Below are positions 34,578-43,333 of a stretch of DNA of 64,000 nucleotides, piece after piece. The notes beneath the pieces are model-generated. The model was not told the origin of the DNA and did no database searches. It saw nothing but the letters and a program-made list of their open reading frames with translations. Position 1 is the stretch's first letter. Each line of letters starts with the position of its first letter. The translations under genes and the position numbers were made by a program. Origin of the DNA: Stygiobacter sp. RIFOXYC2_FULL_38_25 (GTDB taxonomy: Bacteria > Bacteroidota > Ignavibacteria > Ignavibacteriales > Melioribacteraceae); the NCBI GenBank assembly GCA_001803165.1, contig MHAZ01000014.1:1-64000 (forward strand), given 5' to 3'.

Positions 34578-35689
34578 TTGTATAGTTTGCCGCTGTAAAT
34601 CAAGTTTGCGAGAAACGCCGGATTCACAGAAAGAATATCATCCGGAATTACTTGTCCATTGGTTAAAAACATTACCGGCGCGTTGTGTGTAACTGCCAAG
34701 TTCATAATGTTGCCGTAAGCTACAGCTTCATCAATCTTAGAGAAAATGACCGAAGTATATTTTAACGGTTTGAACTTTTCAGCCACATCATTCAATGTAC
34801 GTGTAGAGCTTGTAGCATTTGCAACTAAAATTGTTTCATCAACCTGTGCAGCATCTAAATATTTTCTGATCTGCTCAAGGTTTTCTTTAGCTTTTTGGCT
34901 TCTACCAACTGTATCAATAAAGATTAGATCTTTACCTTTGAACTTCTTAACCAACTTTGGAATTTCTTCGGCTTCATAAGCAACAGCCATTTCGATATCG
35001 CTTATTTCCGAAAAGATACGAAGCTGGTCAATCGCGCCGAGTCTGTAAGTATCAATAGAGATCAAGCCTACTTTTAGCTTGTGAATAATCTTAGAGATAA
35101 CTGCAAGCTTTGCGATGCAAGTTGTTTTACCAACTCCGGTAGGACCAACAAGAGCAATTTTAGTTGTTTTGTTTTTGCTAACCTTAAATGTTGTGGTTGG
35201 TATCATAGAAGCCAAACTTGAAAGCAAATAGTTTTCCAGGTTTGAGCCTTCGATAAAGCTTGCTGAATCGCGAAGATGTTTTGTTAGCGATTTAATAATA
35301 GTTTTGGATACTTCGCGCTGCTCGAGAGTATCGGCTATCTCATCAATCTCTTTTTCTAATTGTTTGCTCGGCGCAGCTTTTTCAACTTTTGGTTTCCTTT
35401 CATCGCCGGCGGCTTTGCTTCCCGCATGTGGATTAATCTTTCTCGTTAACTTTTCCAACTCAGCCTGAAAATTATCAATAGCGTCAAATTCATCTCTGGA
35501 TGGTTTTACAGATTTAGCCGGTGCCGGCTGGTCAATTCCAGCAGTAATTTCATACATCTTTTTCATGCCGTAACGTTTATCGTTTTCAATCACACGGGTT
35601 CCAAGTATTAACGCTTCGCCGCCGAGTTCATTCTTCATTTGTAAGGTAGCTTCTTTAAGAGATGGCGCTACGTACTTCTTAATTTGCAT
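34574..35689 (-). CDS. flhF: FlhF SRP-type GTPase, flagellar placement
   Basis: 371 residues from the ATG at 35689, which has GAGG upstream and gives the canonical opening MQIKKYVAPSLKEA; a seven-codon longer frame is rejected. B domain (to about 100) is basic and variable. The NG domain has G1 ALVGPTGVGKTTCIAKLA, ISIDTYRLGAIDQLRIFSEI, IFIDTVGRSQKAKENL and IFSKIDEAVAYGNIMNLA. FlhF recruits the first flagellar ring proteins to the assembly site and is controlled by FlhG. It overlaps flhA by eleven bases. Confidence 0.94.
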   Translation of the reverse strand: MQIKKYVAPSLKEATLQMKNELGGEALILGTRVIENDKRYGMKKMYEITAGIDQPAPAKSVKPSRDEFDAIDNFQAELEKLTRKINPHAGSKAAGDERKPKVEKAAPSKQLEKEIDEIADTLEQREVSKTIIKSLTKHLRDSASFIEGSNLENYLLSSLASMIPTTTFKVSKNKTTKIALVGPTGVGKTTCIAKLAVISKIIHKLKVGLISIDTYRLGAIDQLRIFSEISDIEMAVAYEAEEIPKLVKKFKGKDLIFIDTVGRSQKAKENLEQIRKYLDAAQVDETILVANATSSTRTLNDVAEKFKPLKYTSVIFSKIDEAVAYGNIMNLAVTHNAPVMFLTNGQVIPDDILSVNPAFLANLIYSGKLYK

Positions 35690-37733
35690 TGTTAACCTCA
35701 ATCTTGCCAATAAATTCCAGTTCTACATTTGCCGGAAGTTCTGAATACGAAAGAATTGACCAATCCGGGAAACTGCTGTTGATTAATCTATAAAAGTATG
35801 GACGAATTGTTGCTGATGTAATTAATATTGGCGGATAGCCGAGCGAATTAAATTTATCTGCTGCAGCCCGCAACTGAACATTTAGTTCGCGTAAAACCGT
35901 TGGATGCAAACCAAGCGTTACAATGTTATCCTTTTGTGCTTGCAAAGATTTTGTGATTGAGCCTTCCAGCGTTTCGCTCAATGCTGCCGCGTGAATTATT
36001 CCATTGTGATCGCGGTAAATGTTGGAAATGGTTTCGCCAATTGTGTGGCGAACGTATTCGGTTAACACATCAACATTTTTTGTTGTCTTGGAATAATCTA
36101 TCAAAGCTTCTAAGATTTGCACAAAGTCCTTAATAGGAATATTCTCTTTGAGCAGGTTCTGCAAAACTTTTTGAATCGTTCCGAGATTCAATATATCCGG
36201 GTTGATTTCTTCAACAACAGCCGCGTATTCTTTCTTAATGTTTTCGAGAAGCTGTTTAACATCTTGCCGCGTTAAAATTCTTTCAAAATTTCTCTTTAAC
36301 ACTTCTTGCAAGTGAGTTGTAATTACTGATATACAATCAACAACTGTAAAGCCGAGCATTTCTGCTTTTTCTTTTTCTTCAACTGTAATCCAATAGCTCT
36401 GCAAACCAAAAGCCGGATCGGTAGTTGGCAAACCATTTACAGTTTCGTTAATGGCTCCGGGATTCATTGCGAGCATTCTATCCGGATAAATTTCGTAGCT
36501 GGAAATAACGTTGCCCTTAATCTTAATAATATATTCGTTGGGAGAAAGTTGTAGATTATCTCTCACACGAACCGGCGGAATGAGTACACCAAAATCCAGC
36601 GCAATTAATTTTCTCGTAGAAGAGATTTTCTGGAATAAATTGCCCCCTTGTTTTTCATCAACCAAACTGATTAACCCATAACCAATTTCCACTTCAATCG
36701 GATCAACTTGCAAATACTGTTCAACTTTTTCTTCTGGTGGCGCTTCCGGCGATGAAGATTCAACAGCTTCAACTACCGGTGCTGCATTTAATCTATTCTT
36801 TTTAGTTACAAAAGAAATAGTTCCCATTACTATGCTTAAGAAAACGAATGGAAGTGTTGGCATTCCGGGAATGAGTGCAAACATAAATGAAGCCCCGGAA
36901 ACTGTTCCAAGCACACGGGGATTTGAAAACAATTGTGTTTTCATTTGGAAATCAAGCGCAGTTCCGCTTGCGCTTCTTGTTACAACCAAACCGGCAGCAG
37001 TAGAAATAATCAACGCCGGAATTTGAGAAACTAGACCATCACCAATTGTTAATATTGTATAACTTTGAATAGCATCAGTGAATTCCATTCCACGTTGAGC
37101 CATACCAATAATAAAACCACCAACAATGTTAACCGCAGCAATTATTAATCCGGCAACTGCATCTCCCTTAACAAACTTGCTGGCACCATCCATAGCACCG
37201 TAAAATTCTGCTTCGCGGGAGATTATTTCTCTCCTCTTTCTAGCATCGGCTTCGGTAATTAAGCCAGTATTCAAATCGGCATCAATAGCCATTTGCTTGC
37301 CCGGCATAGCATCCAATGTGAAACGCGCTGCAACTTCAGAAATTCTTCCGGAACCTTTTACGATCACTATAAACTGAATAACCACCAAGATGATGAATAC
37401 GATAAAACCAACTACATAATTTCCGCCAACGACAAATGTTCCAAACGATTCAATAACTTTTCCGGCATAGCCTTCTATTAAAATCAAACGGGTTGAGCTG
37501 ATGTTCAAACCAAGACGGAAAAGTGTAAGCACAAGCAGCAATCCCGGAAAGATGGAAATATCTAAAGGTGAGTTTATGTAAAGGGAAACAATCATCACCA
37601 AAACGGAAAGTGTTATGTTAAGCGCGAGCAAGAAATCCAGCATTCCCGCCGGAAGCGGAATCAACATTAAACCGAGCATTAGGATTAAACCAAATGCAAG
37701 AATTACATCGCTATTTTTACCAATGCTATTCAT
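35679..37733 (-). CDS. flhA: Flagellar export gate protein FlhA
   Basis: 684 residues from the ATG at 37733; a TTG four codons upstream is an alternative that would overlap flhB. Eight membrane helices fill the N-terminal half, with the FHIPEP-type region (GRISEVAARFTLDAMPGKQMAIDADL and TGLITEADARKRREII) between. The C-terminal half is the soluble nonamer-forming domain with QDVKQLLENIKKEY. FlhA couples proton flow to type III export of flagellar proteins. Order flhB-flhA-flhF-flhG is canonical. Confidence 0.95.
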   Translation of the reverse strand: MNSIGKNSDVILAFGLILMLGLMLIPLPAGMLDFLLALNITLSVLVMIVSLYINSPLDISIFPGLLLVLTLFRLGLNISSTRLILIEGYAGKVIESFGTFVVGGNYVVGFIVFIILVVIQFIVIVKGSGRISEVAARFTLDAMPGKQMAIDADLNTGLITEADARKRREIISREAEFYGAMDGASKFVKGDAVAGLIIAAVNIVGGFIIGMAQRGMEFTDAIQSYTILTIGDGLVSQIPALIISTAAGLVVTRSASGTALDFQMKTQLFSNPRVLGTVSGASFMFALIPGMPTLPFVFLSIVMGTISFVTKKNRLNAAPVVEAVESSSPEAPPEEKVEQYLQVDPIEVEIGYGLISLVDEKQGGNLFQKISSTRKLIALDFGVLIPPVRVRDNLQLSPNEYIIKIKGNVISSYEIYPDRMLAMNPGAINETVNGLPTTDPAFGLQSYWITVEEKEKAEMLGFTVVDCISVITTHLQEVLKRNFERILTRQDVKQLLENIKKEYAAVVEEINPDILNLGTIQKVLQNLLKENIPIKDFVQILEALIDYSKTTKNVDVLTEYVRHTIGETISNIYRDHNGIIHAAALSETLEGSITKSLQAQKDNIVTLGLHPTVLRELNVQLRAAADKFNSLGYPPILITSATIRPYFYRLINSSFPDWSILSYSELPANVELEFIGKIEVNNAN

Positions 37734-37737
37734 TATG

Positions 37738-38820
37738 TTAGACAATGCTTCTTCTTTTTCTAATATTTTTCATTTGATAGATGTAAGCAAGAATCTGCGC
37801 TACGGCTTTGAAAAGTTTAGTCGGAATTTCATCTCCAACTTCGCAAGATTTGTACAATGCACGTGCAAGTTGTACATCTTCGTGAAGCGGAACATTATGT
37901 TCGGTCGCAATCTTTTTAATCTTTTGAGCTAATTCATCCATTCCCTTTGCAACAACTTTTGGTGCGCCGTCTTTGGTCATTTCATATTTAATTGCTACTG
38001 CAAAGTGAGTTGGGTTTGTAACAACAACATCAGCAGTTGGAACGTCCTTCATCATTCTTTTGAAAGCCATCTTAAACATTTGTTTGCGAATTCTCTGCTT
38101 TATTTCCGGGTCGCCTTCCGATTGCTTATGCTCATCTTTAACTTCCTGCTTAGACATCATCATATCTTTCTTGAATTTCACTTTCTGAAAAATAAAATCC
38201 GAGCCGGCGATTAAGGCGTAGAACAAAACTATTTTCCATACAAGCGAGAATGAAGAATCAACCATAAAAGCAACTGTATCTTCAACCGATAGTTCTGCCA
38301 GTTGGAAAGAGTCTTCAACTAACTTTGCTAAAATTGAGTATGTAAAAGCAGCGATTATTGTAAGCTTAACTACAGATTTAATTAGTTCTACAGCAGAGCG
38401 GGAAGAAAAAAGCATATTCTTTGCGTTTTCAAATAAGTTAAACCGGCTAAGCTTCGGCTGGAAAGCTTTTCCGGAAAACTTAAAACCAATTTGTGCTACG
38501 TTGCTTACAAACGATACAACCATAATTGCCAAAATAACCGGAGCCGTAACAGAGAAGAAAAACAACGCCCATTTTATGAAATATGTTTGCAGCATTGTTT
38601 TGTTCAAATCTAGTGTATCTAGTGAAGCAAACAAATCGCGGGAGAATTCCGAAAACTTTTCGCCAAAGGTTCCGCGAGTAATGTAAAGCATAATCAAACC
38701 GGAGCCGAATACTGCTAGGGAATTAACCTCCATACTCTTAGCAACCTTGCCTTCGTCTCTGGCATCGCTAAGTTTCTTCGAGGTTGGTTCTTCGGTTTTA
38801 TCTTTGCCGTCGTCTGCCAT
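37738..38820 (-). CDS. flhB: Flagellar export switch protein FlhB
   Basis: 360 residues. EEPTSKKLSDARDEGKVAKSMEVNS opens the protein, four membrane helices follow, and the cytoplasmic domain has VVTNPTHFAVAIKYE near 268, the NPTH autocleavage site that switches export from rod/hook to filament substrates under FliK control. The C-terminus extends about 90 residues beyond NPTH, normal. One base separates it from fliR. Confidence 0.95.
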   Translation of the reverse strand: MADDGKDKTEEPTSKKLSDARDEGKVAKSMEVNSLAVFGSGLIMLYITRGTFGEKFSEFSRDLFASLDTLDLNKTMLQTYFIKWALFFFSVTAPVILAIMVVSFVSNVAQIGFKFSGKAFQPKLSRFNLFENAKNMLFSSRSAVELIKSVVKLTIIAAFTYSILAKLVEDSFQLAELSVEDTVAFMVDSSFSLVWKIVLFYALIAGSDFIFQKVKFKKDMMMSKQEVKDEHKQSEGDPEIKQRIRKQMFKMAFKRMMKDVPTADVVVTNPTHFAVAIKYEMTKDGAPKVVAKGMDELAQKIKKIATEHNVPLHEDVQLARALYKSCEVGDEIPTKLFKAVAQILAYIYQMKNIRKRRSIV

Positions 38821-38821
38821 T

Positions 38822-39598
38822 CTACACGCTCATTGCATTCAACATTTGAGAAAGCTGGTCTTCATAACCTTGCAGCATGTTTTTAATTACATAGATATAT
38901 AACGGAACAAGAACTGAAAGGAATACTAATCCTAAACCAATCTTTAACGGCTGAGTGATATACATAATTTGTATTTGCGGAATCACTCTTGCAATAATTC
39001 CTTCTGCAATGTGAACCAGCAAAAAGGAAACAACAACCGGCGCGGCAATTTTCATTGCAATAGCAAACACAGAAAAGGAGTATTTAATAATCAGCCCGAT
39101 TAGCGGCTCTGTGATTGTATATTTTGCAACAGGAACAATCTTAAAAGAAGCAACGGTAGCGCTGATTAAGTAATGGTGCCCGTTTATAATAATGAACAAC
39201 ATCATGCTTCCGTAAAAAATAACTTCGCCAACAACGTTATTGCTGGTTTCTTGGGAAGGATCTAAAACTTCAGCCATCGTAAGACCCATATCAAAGCCAA
39301 TCATATGTCCGGCGTATGAAATTCCGTAAAAAACAAAATTGATAACCGTTCCGATAATTGTTCCGGTGATTATTTCTTTTATCGCGGCTAAGAAAATCGA
39401 AGCGAGATTTACATCCAAAACAATTTTTGATTTGTCCACTGTTAGAAAAGTTATATAGGCTACAACAAATGCAATAAATATTCTCGTAATGGTGGGAATT
39501 GAATTATGACCAAGAACCGGCGCTGCAATCATCATAGCAAGGATTCGCAGAAACATGAGCAGTACAATCAGAAAATCGCCGATTAGAATTTCTTTCAT
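38822..39598 (-). CDS. fliR: Flagellar export gate protein FliR
   Basis: 258 residues with about six membrane helices. FLRILAMMIAAPVLGHNSIPTITRIFIAFVVAY and GHMIGFDMGLTMAEVLDPSQETSNNVVGE are FliR signatures. Together with FliP and FliQ it forms the core of the export gate in the MS ring. It overlaps fliQ by four bases (ATGA) and is followed by flhB. Confidence 0.94.
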   Translation of the reverse strand: MKEILIGDFLIVLLMFLRILAMMIAAPVLGHNSIPTITRIFIAFVVAYITFLTVDKSKIVLDVNLASIFLAAIKEIITGTIIGTVINFVFYGISYAGHMIGFDMGLTMAEVLDPSQETSNNVVGEVIFYGSMMLFIIINGHHYLISATVASFKIVPVAKYTITEPLIGLIIKYSFSVFAIAMKIAAPVVVSFLLVHIAEGIIARVIPQIQIMYITQPLKIGLGLVFLSVLVPLYIYVIKNMLQGYEDQLSQMLNAMSV

Positions 39599-39864
39599 CT
39601 CAAAACACTCTCGAACATTGTAAACATTTTAACCGTAATAGCAACCATCTTATCAATAATCCACGGAAGTAAAAAAATAATTACGGCTACTGTAGCAATT
39701 AACTTTGGGACAAATGTTAATGTCATTTCCTGAATTGAAGTAGCGGCTTGAAAAATCGAAATAAAAATTCCCACAATAAGAGAAACTCCCAGAATCGGAA
39801 GCAGGATTATAAACGTTGTAAAGAAAACATCTTTCAACACTTCAATGATTAGTTCTTCGGTCAT
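39595..39864 (-). CDS. fliQ: Flagellar export gate protein FliQ
   Basis: 89 residues, exactly the family length, with two membrane helices. ILLPILGVSLIVGIFISIFQAATSIQEMTLTFVPKLIA is the conserved FliQ block, followed by the second helix. It works in the FliPQR gate. The start shares a base with the fliP stop. Confidence 0.95.
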   Translation of the reverse strand: MTEELIIEVLKDVFFTTFIILLPILGVSLIVGIFISIFQAATSIQEMTLTFVPKLIATVAVIIFLLPWIIDKMVAITVKMFTMFESVLR

Positions 39865-40625
39865 TAATGAAAACTCCTTACAAGTGAAGAAACAATCAAA
39901 TTCCAGCCATCAACAAGAATGAACAACAAAATTTTGAACGGAAGTGAGATCATCATTGGCGGCATCATCATCATGCCCATAGACATTAAAATGCTCGAGA
40001 CAATCATATCAACCATGATAAAAGGAATAAAAAGGAAGAAGCCCATTATAAATCCGGCGCGGAGTTCGCTCAGAACAAATGCAGGAATTAAAATATAAGT
40101 AGCAACGTCATTTCGTGTGGCAGGTCTTGCTTGCTGAGAGAGTCCAATAAATAATTCCAAATCTTCATCGCGTACATTCTTAAACATGAACTGGCGGATT
40201 GGTTCAATTCCTTTATCGTAAGCTTGCTGTGTAGTTAGTTTATTATCCATTAACGGTTTTAATGCTTCGTCGTTTACCTTATTCCATGTTGGAGCCATCA
40301 CAAAAAAAGTAAGGAAGAGCGCCACTCCAGCCAGGAGTTGAGAAGGAGGCATCTGTTGCGTTCCTAGTGCGCTCTTCAAAAAATGAAATACGATTATGAT
40401 TCTCAAATACGATGTAGTCATTATTACAATTGAAGGCGCCAGTGAAAGGATCGTCATCATCAAAAGAATTTGCAGAGTTACGGAAACATCGCCACCATCT
40501 TTTGCAGTGCCTACATCCAAATTAATTTTAGGAAAAGGAATGGTTTGTTGTGCCTGCTGGGCTTGAGTTTGAATTGCAAACACTAGAAGTAACAGAATTA
40601 CAACAGCTAAAAATTTCTTGCTCAT
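39864..40625 (-). CDS. fliP: Flagellar export gate protein FliP
   Basis: 253 residues. A cleavable signal peptide (FLAVVILLLLVFAIQTQAQ) is followed by the FliP core: LQILLMMTILSLAPSIVIMTTSYLRIIIVF, LGTQQMPPSQLLAGVALFLTFFVM, FIMVDMIVSSILMSMGMMMM and PPMMISLPFKILLF. FliP pentamers nucleate the export gate. It overlaps fliO by four bases. Confidence 0.95.
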   Translation of the reverse strand: MSKKFLAVVILLLLVFAIQTQAQQAQQTIPFPKINLDVGTAKDGGDVSVTLQILLMMTILSLAPSIVIMTTSYLRIIIVFHFLKSALGTQQMPPSQLLAGVALFLTFFVMAPTWNKVNDEALKPLMDNKLTTQQAYDKGIEPIRQFMFKNVRDEDLELFIGLSQQARPATRNDVATYILIPAFVLSELRAGFIMGFFLFIPFIMVDMIVSSILMSMGMMMMPPMMISLPFKILLFILVDGWNLIVSSLVRSFH

Positions 40626-40963
40626 TTCATACCCAAATTTTGCTTAAGTATTTCTACAAAGTTGCCTTTGGGTCCGGATTCACTATCGGCATCGCCGGCA
40701 AACTCGGAATATTCTAATTCTTTAAGTACTGTTATGTTGTTTTCGCTGATACCCAGAACAAGCAGTTTGTCTTTAATTCTAACAAGTGATAAATATTTTT
40801 TAGGAAGAATCAGCTGGTTGTGAACAACATCAACGTGGAGGTTTTTTAATTTTTTACCCGACATAGAGAAAGAATACTTTCTAACCAAAACTAAAACGCC
40901 GTACAACATCCCGAGTACGGCTAAAAGTGGTATAATTGATTTTAGTATATCGAAGAATGACAT
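40622..40963 (-). CDS. fliO: Flagellar export accessory protein FliO
   Basis: 113 residues. One N-terminal membrane helix (IIPLLAVLGMLYGVLVLVRKY), then a small beta-rich cytoplasmic domain with LILPKKYLSLVRIKDKLLVLGISENNITVL, the FliO pattern. FliO helps FliP pentamer assembly. Order fliN-fliO-fliP is canonical. Sequence identity in this family is always low, so position supports the call. Confidence 0.88.
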   Translation of the reverse strand: MSFFDILKSIIPLLAVLGMLYGVLVLVRKYSFSMSGKKLKNLHVDVVHNQLILPKKYLSLVRIKDKLLVLGISENNITVLKELEYSEFAGDADSESGPKGNFVEILKQNLGMK

Positions 40964-41340
40964 TATAAAATATCCTTTACTCTATTTGCCGGGTCAACAA
41001 GATTGGTTATTCTTATTCCAAAGTGTTTATCAATAACTACAACTTCGCCTTCAGCAATCTTTTTATTGTTTACAAAGACATCTACCGGTTCGCTTGCAAG
41101 TTTATCAAGCTCTATAACATAACCTCGTTCAAGCTCTAAAATGTCTTTAATCTGCATTTGAGTTCTTCCAAGTTCTATGTAAACATTCATAGGGAGGTCT
41201 TTTAGAAAATGAAGTTTATCGTTGTAAACTCCGCTGGATTGAGTCGAATCATCAAACTCTTCAAACTGAGCTAAAGCGCTTGCAGCTTTCTGGTTAGTCA
41301 ATTCATTATCGTTCATATTATTCAAGTCGTTGTTTTCCAT
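40963..41340 (-). CDS. fliN: Flagellar motor switch protein FliN
   Basis: 125 residues. About 45 polar residues precede the SPOA domain: LKDLPMNVYIELGRTQMQIKDILELERGYVIELDKLASEPVDVFVNNKKIAEGEVVVID in sequence (given here as its opening and close). FliN forms the C-ring base with FliM and binds FliH-FliI. The Asn/Asp-rich N-terminal tail is poorly conserved. It abuts fliO with one shared base and follows fliM after nine bases. Confidence 0.93.
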   Translation of the reverse strand: MENNDLNNMNDNELTNQKAASALAQFEEFDDSTQSSGVYNDKLHFLKDLPMNVYIELGRTQMQIKDILELERGYVIELDKLASEPVDVFVNNKKIAEGEVVVIDKHFGIRITNLVDPANRVKDIL

Positions 41341-41349
41341 CTTAAAACC

Positions 41350-42336
41350 TCAAAAGGATTTATGTTCTTCTAATAATTTCTTAGTTACTTTAATTGCTTT
41401 TTTATTATTGGAAACTCCTACTCTTCCCAAGAAAAGAAGCTGCGAGCCGGTTCTCACTTTTTGATCATCACTGACTTTTGTTTCCAAACGGATAATATCT
41501 CCGTTCTGCATTTCCAGAAGTTCGCGTACCGAGAGCATAGAAGTACCAAGCTCAACTTTAATGGGAACGGATGTTTTGGAAAGATGATGAGTAACTACAT
41601 CGCGTGCGGTTTGCCCATAGTGTTTAATTGCACGTACCGATGACAATTTTTGAGAAGATAATCTTGCAAGTATGTTATCGAATGCGAATGTAGCGTAGCA
41701 AATGTTCATCAAGTAGGATTGTTCGCCAATCAGTATTTCAAAAGAGATAAGAAGAACGGATTCACTTTGCGATGTTATTTGCGCAAAATCTATATCCGGT
41801 TCAAAACGTTCAATAACAAATTCCATATTATCAATTGTCTGCCAGGCTTTTTTCAAATCTTGCATTACACGTTCAACAACTACTCTCAAAACTTTCTGTT
41901 CAATTGGTGTGATAATCTTTGTCTGCTTTGAACCAAGACCATTACCGCCGAGAAGTTTATCAACCAATGAAAGAGCCAGATCGTTGTTTAGTTCGAGAAT
42001 ACCTTTTACATCTGTGTCTTTAACATCAAACGTAAAAAGGCAAGCCGGATTTGAAACAGAGAGGACATACTCGGAATAGTAAATTTGATCAACGGAAGTA
42101 ACGTTGATGTTTACAACCGTTTGAAGTTTTGTTACAAGAAACGAACTGAAACTTTCAGCAAAGTTTTCAAAGATGCTTCTTAGAACCCGAAGCTGATTTT
42201 TTGATATTCTGTTTGGCAAACGGAAATCAAAAAGAATTGCTTCTTTTTCCGAAGAAGATTCTATCTTCTGTTCTGAGCCGCTTTTAATGTTATTAAGCAG
42301 CGCATCAATTTCTTGTTGTGATAATATCTCTGCCAT
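41350..42336 (-). CDS. fliM: Flagellar motor switch protein FliM
   Basis: 328 residues. The N-terminus ILSQQEIDALLNNI is the CheY-P-binding peptide. The middle domain has RNQ-like ISKNQLRVLRSIFENFAESF and GKILGG-type LVDKLLGGNG segments, and the C-terminal SPOA domain covers VPIKVELGTSMLSVRELLEMQNGDIIRLE. It forms the C-ring middle layer and reverses the motor on CheY-P binding. One base separates it from fliL. Confidence 0.95.
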   Translation of the reverse strand: MAEILSQQEIDALLNNIKSGSEQKIESSSEKEAILFDFRLPNRISKNQLRVLRSIFENFAESFSSFLVTKLQTVVNINVTSVDQIYYSEYVLSVSNPACLFTFDVKDTDVKGILELNNDLALSLVDKLLGGNGLGSKQTKIITPIEQKVLRVVVERVMQDLKKAWQTIDNMEFVIERFEPDIDFAQITSQSESVLLISFEILIGEQSYLMNICYATFAFDNILARLSSQKLSSVRAIKHYGQTARDVVTHHLSKTSVPIKVELGTSMLSVRELLEMQNGDIIRLETKVSDDQKVRTGSQLLFLGRVGVSNNKKAIKVTKKLLEEHKSF

Positions 42337-42337
42337 G

Positions 42338-42904
42338 TTATTGCAAGATGTATTTACTGAAATAAATAGTGTTGATTTTTACTTCCGGCATAACCTTGTG
42401 AAGCTTCTGTACAATCTCTGTTCTTAGTGTATCCCGGTAAGCCATATTGCCAAGCTGCGATAAATCTTTGCTGCTCATTACAGATAGAGCCGCGTCTTTT
42501 AGTAGAACATCTTTTGCTTCCATTTCTTTCTTGTTTTCTTCGGTTGGAACATCAAAACCAAGCGAAACCATTAACAATCTTCTTCCATCGGTTCCGGCAG
42601 GATTAACAATCTGATCTTGAATCTCATAAATAAACTTTCCGAACTCAGTAGGTTTTGCTTCCTTAACTACATGAGTTGAGTCTTTCTTTCCGGCTTTGCC
42701 ATCTTCTGCGCCAGTACCGTTAGCATGCATCTTATTCAACAAAAAGTTGGCTGTAATAAAATAGACAGCAACCAACTGAACTATAAAAAGAGGCAGTCCA
42801 AATAGAAGTATTTTGATATTGAAACCTTTTTTCTCAGTTACATCGGCTGGGAGATCTACTGGGGGTGGTGCACCGGGTTTTTCAAGTTTTTCCATTTTCT
42901 GCAC
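42338..42904 (-). CDS. fliL: Flagellar basal-body protein FliL
   Basis: 188 residues from a GTG at 42904; an ATG three codons later (42895) is the alternative. The GTG keeps the promoter-to-start distance (29 bases) like the other three sigma-54 promoters here. A Pro-rich cytoplasmic N-terminus and one membrane helix (ILLFGLPLFIVQLVAVYFI) are followed by a stomatin-like periplasmic domain, VSLGFDVPTEENKKEMEAKDVLLKDAALSVMSSKD in pattern, and RTEIVQKLHKVMPEVKINTIYFSKYILQ at the end. FliL encircles the stator. First gene of the fliL-flhG operon. Confidence 0.92.
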   Translation of the reverse strand: MQKMEKLEKPGAPPPVDLPADVTEKKGFNIKILLFGLPLFIVQLVAVYFITANFLLNKMHANGTGAEDGKAGKKDSTHVVKEAKPTEFGKFIYEIQDQIVNPAGTDGRRLLMVSLGFDVPTEENKKEMEAKDVLLKDAALSVMSSKDLSQLGNMAYRDTLRTEIVQKLHKVMPEVKINTIYFSKYILQ

Positions 42905-42931
42905 TTTTTGTTTGATTAACGCATATATTTT

Positions 42932-42947
42932 TTCAATTGCTATGCCA
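42932..42947 (-). promoter_or_regulatory. Probable sigma-54 promoter of fliL operon
   Basis: Minus strand TGGCATAGCAATTGAA. The -24 TGGCA is perfect and spacing is right, but the -12 element reads TTGAA rather than TTGCA, losing the conserved C. It lies 29 bases from the fliL GTG, in line with the three better promoters, and has an activator-like site upstream. It may be weaker or need more help. Confidence 0.6.
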
Positions 42948-42997
42948 TGCGCTAATGTCCAAAATTTGCCGGTTTTTTCTATTGGGAAATTGTTGAA

Positions 42998-43013
42998 TGG
43001 CTAATATTCAACA
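42998..43013. promoter_or_regulatory. Upstream activator site of fliL promoter, half degenerate
   Basis: TGGCTAATATTCAACA: the left eleven bases match the TGGCTAATATTAGCCA motif exactly, the right arm is changed, and CTTG follows as at 33754. Its centre is 60 bp upstream of the -24 GG. The same bases also form part of a second palindrome, TGTTGAAT-N7-ATTCAACA (42991-43013). Confidence 0.55.
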
Positions 43014-43064
43014 CTTGGGCTTTTCTCAGCATTGTTTTCCACAGCTATTCTGTCGGGTTATTTA

Positions 43065-43125
43065 GTAGCCGCAAGCTTCAGCTTGCGTTTCCTATATAAA
43101 ACCGCAACTTGAAAGCTGCGCCTAC
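43065..43125. repeat. BIME-like pair of inverted REP elements with GTAG feet
   Basis: On the plus strand GTAG then CGCAAGCT-TC-AGCTTGCG, a perfect 8-bp hairpin (43070-43087). On the minus strand from 43125 GTAG then CGCAGCTT-TC-AAGTTGCG, an 8-bp stem with one G-U. The two units face each other across about 13 bases of AT-rich spacer. A 5' GTAG foot before a short hairpin, in head-to-head pairs, is the known form of REP elements mobilised by RAYT (TnpA-REP) transposases. No such transposase is in the window. Confidence 0.65.
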
Positions 43126-43249
43126 CAACTTTTTATAATTTTCACAAAGCTTCATTTGAGTAAAGATTATCCGAAAGAATTCTAACGATAATCCAAAACT
43201 ATATATGCCGAGTTGGCTTTTCTCTGCAAAGATTCTTTGGTGTTGGTTT

Positions 43250-43308
43250 TAAAAGGAAAGAGGCTGTAACCTTCCAAAATTTTGAGTTTTGGTTACAGCC
43301 CTTTTTTA
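43250..43308 (-). terminator. Terminator after flgE operon
   Basis: A perfect 10-bp stem, GGCTGTAACC (43262-43271) and GGTTACAGCC (43291-43300), with an inner CCAAAA/TTTTGG that extends the stem after a small bulge. In the minus direction it is followed by a T-rich TCTTTCCTTTT; in the plus direction by CTTTTTT, so it could work both ways. It starts about 35 bases after the flgE stop. Confidence 0.85.
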
Positions 43309-43333
43309 GGTATGTACTGAAGGACCTAGAAAA

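Larger units (their letters stand above)
43014..43333. other. Intergenic region between flgE and fliL operon
   Basis: 320 bases with no credible gene. From right to left it holds the flgE terminator (43250-43308), a stretch of about 120 bases with an imperfect ATTATC...GATAAT repeat and nothing else visible, a REP/BIME-like element (43065-43125), and then the fliL activator site just outside at 42998. Confidence 0.7.

Noticed and set aside
42991-43013. TGTTGAAT-N7-ATTCAACA as the main regulatory palindrome
   Set aside because: Perfect on its own, but only the overlapping TGGCTAATATT reading is shared with the other three operon heads; kept as a secondary observation.
43145-43215. Imperfect ATTATC...GATAAT inverted repeat
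   Set aside because: Six-base arms in AT-rich DNA with a long spacer are expected by chance.
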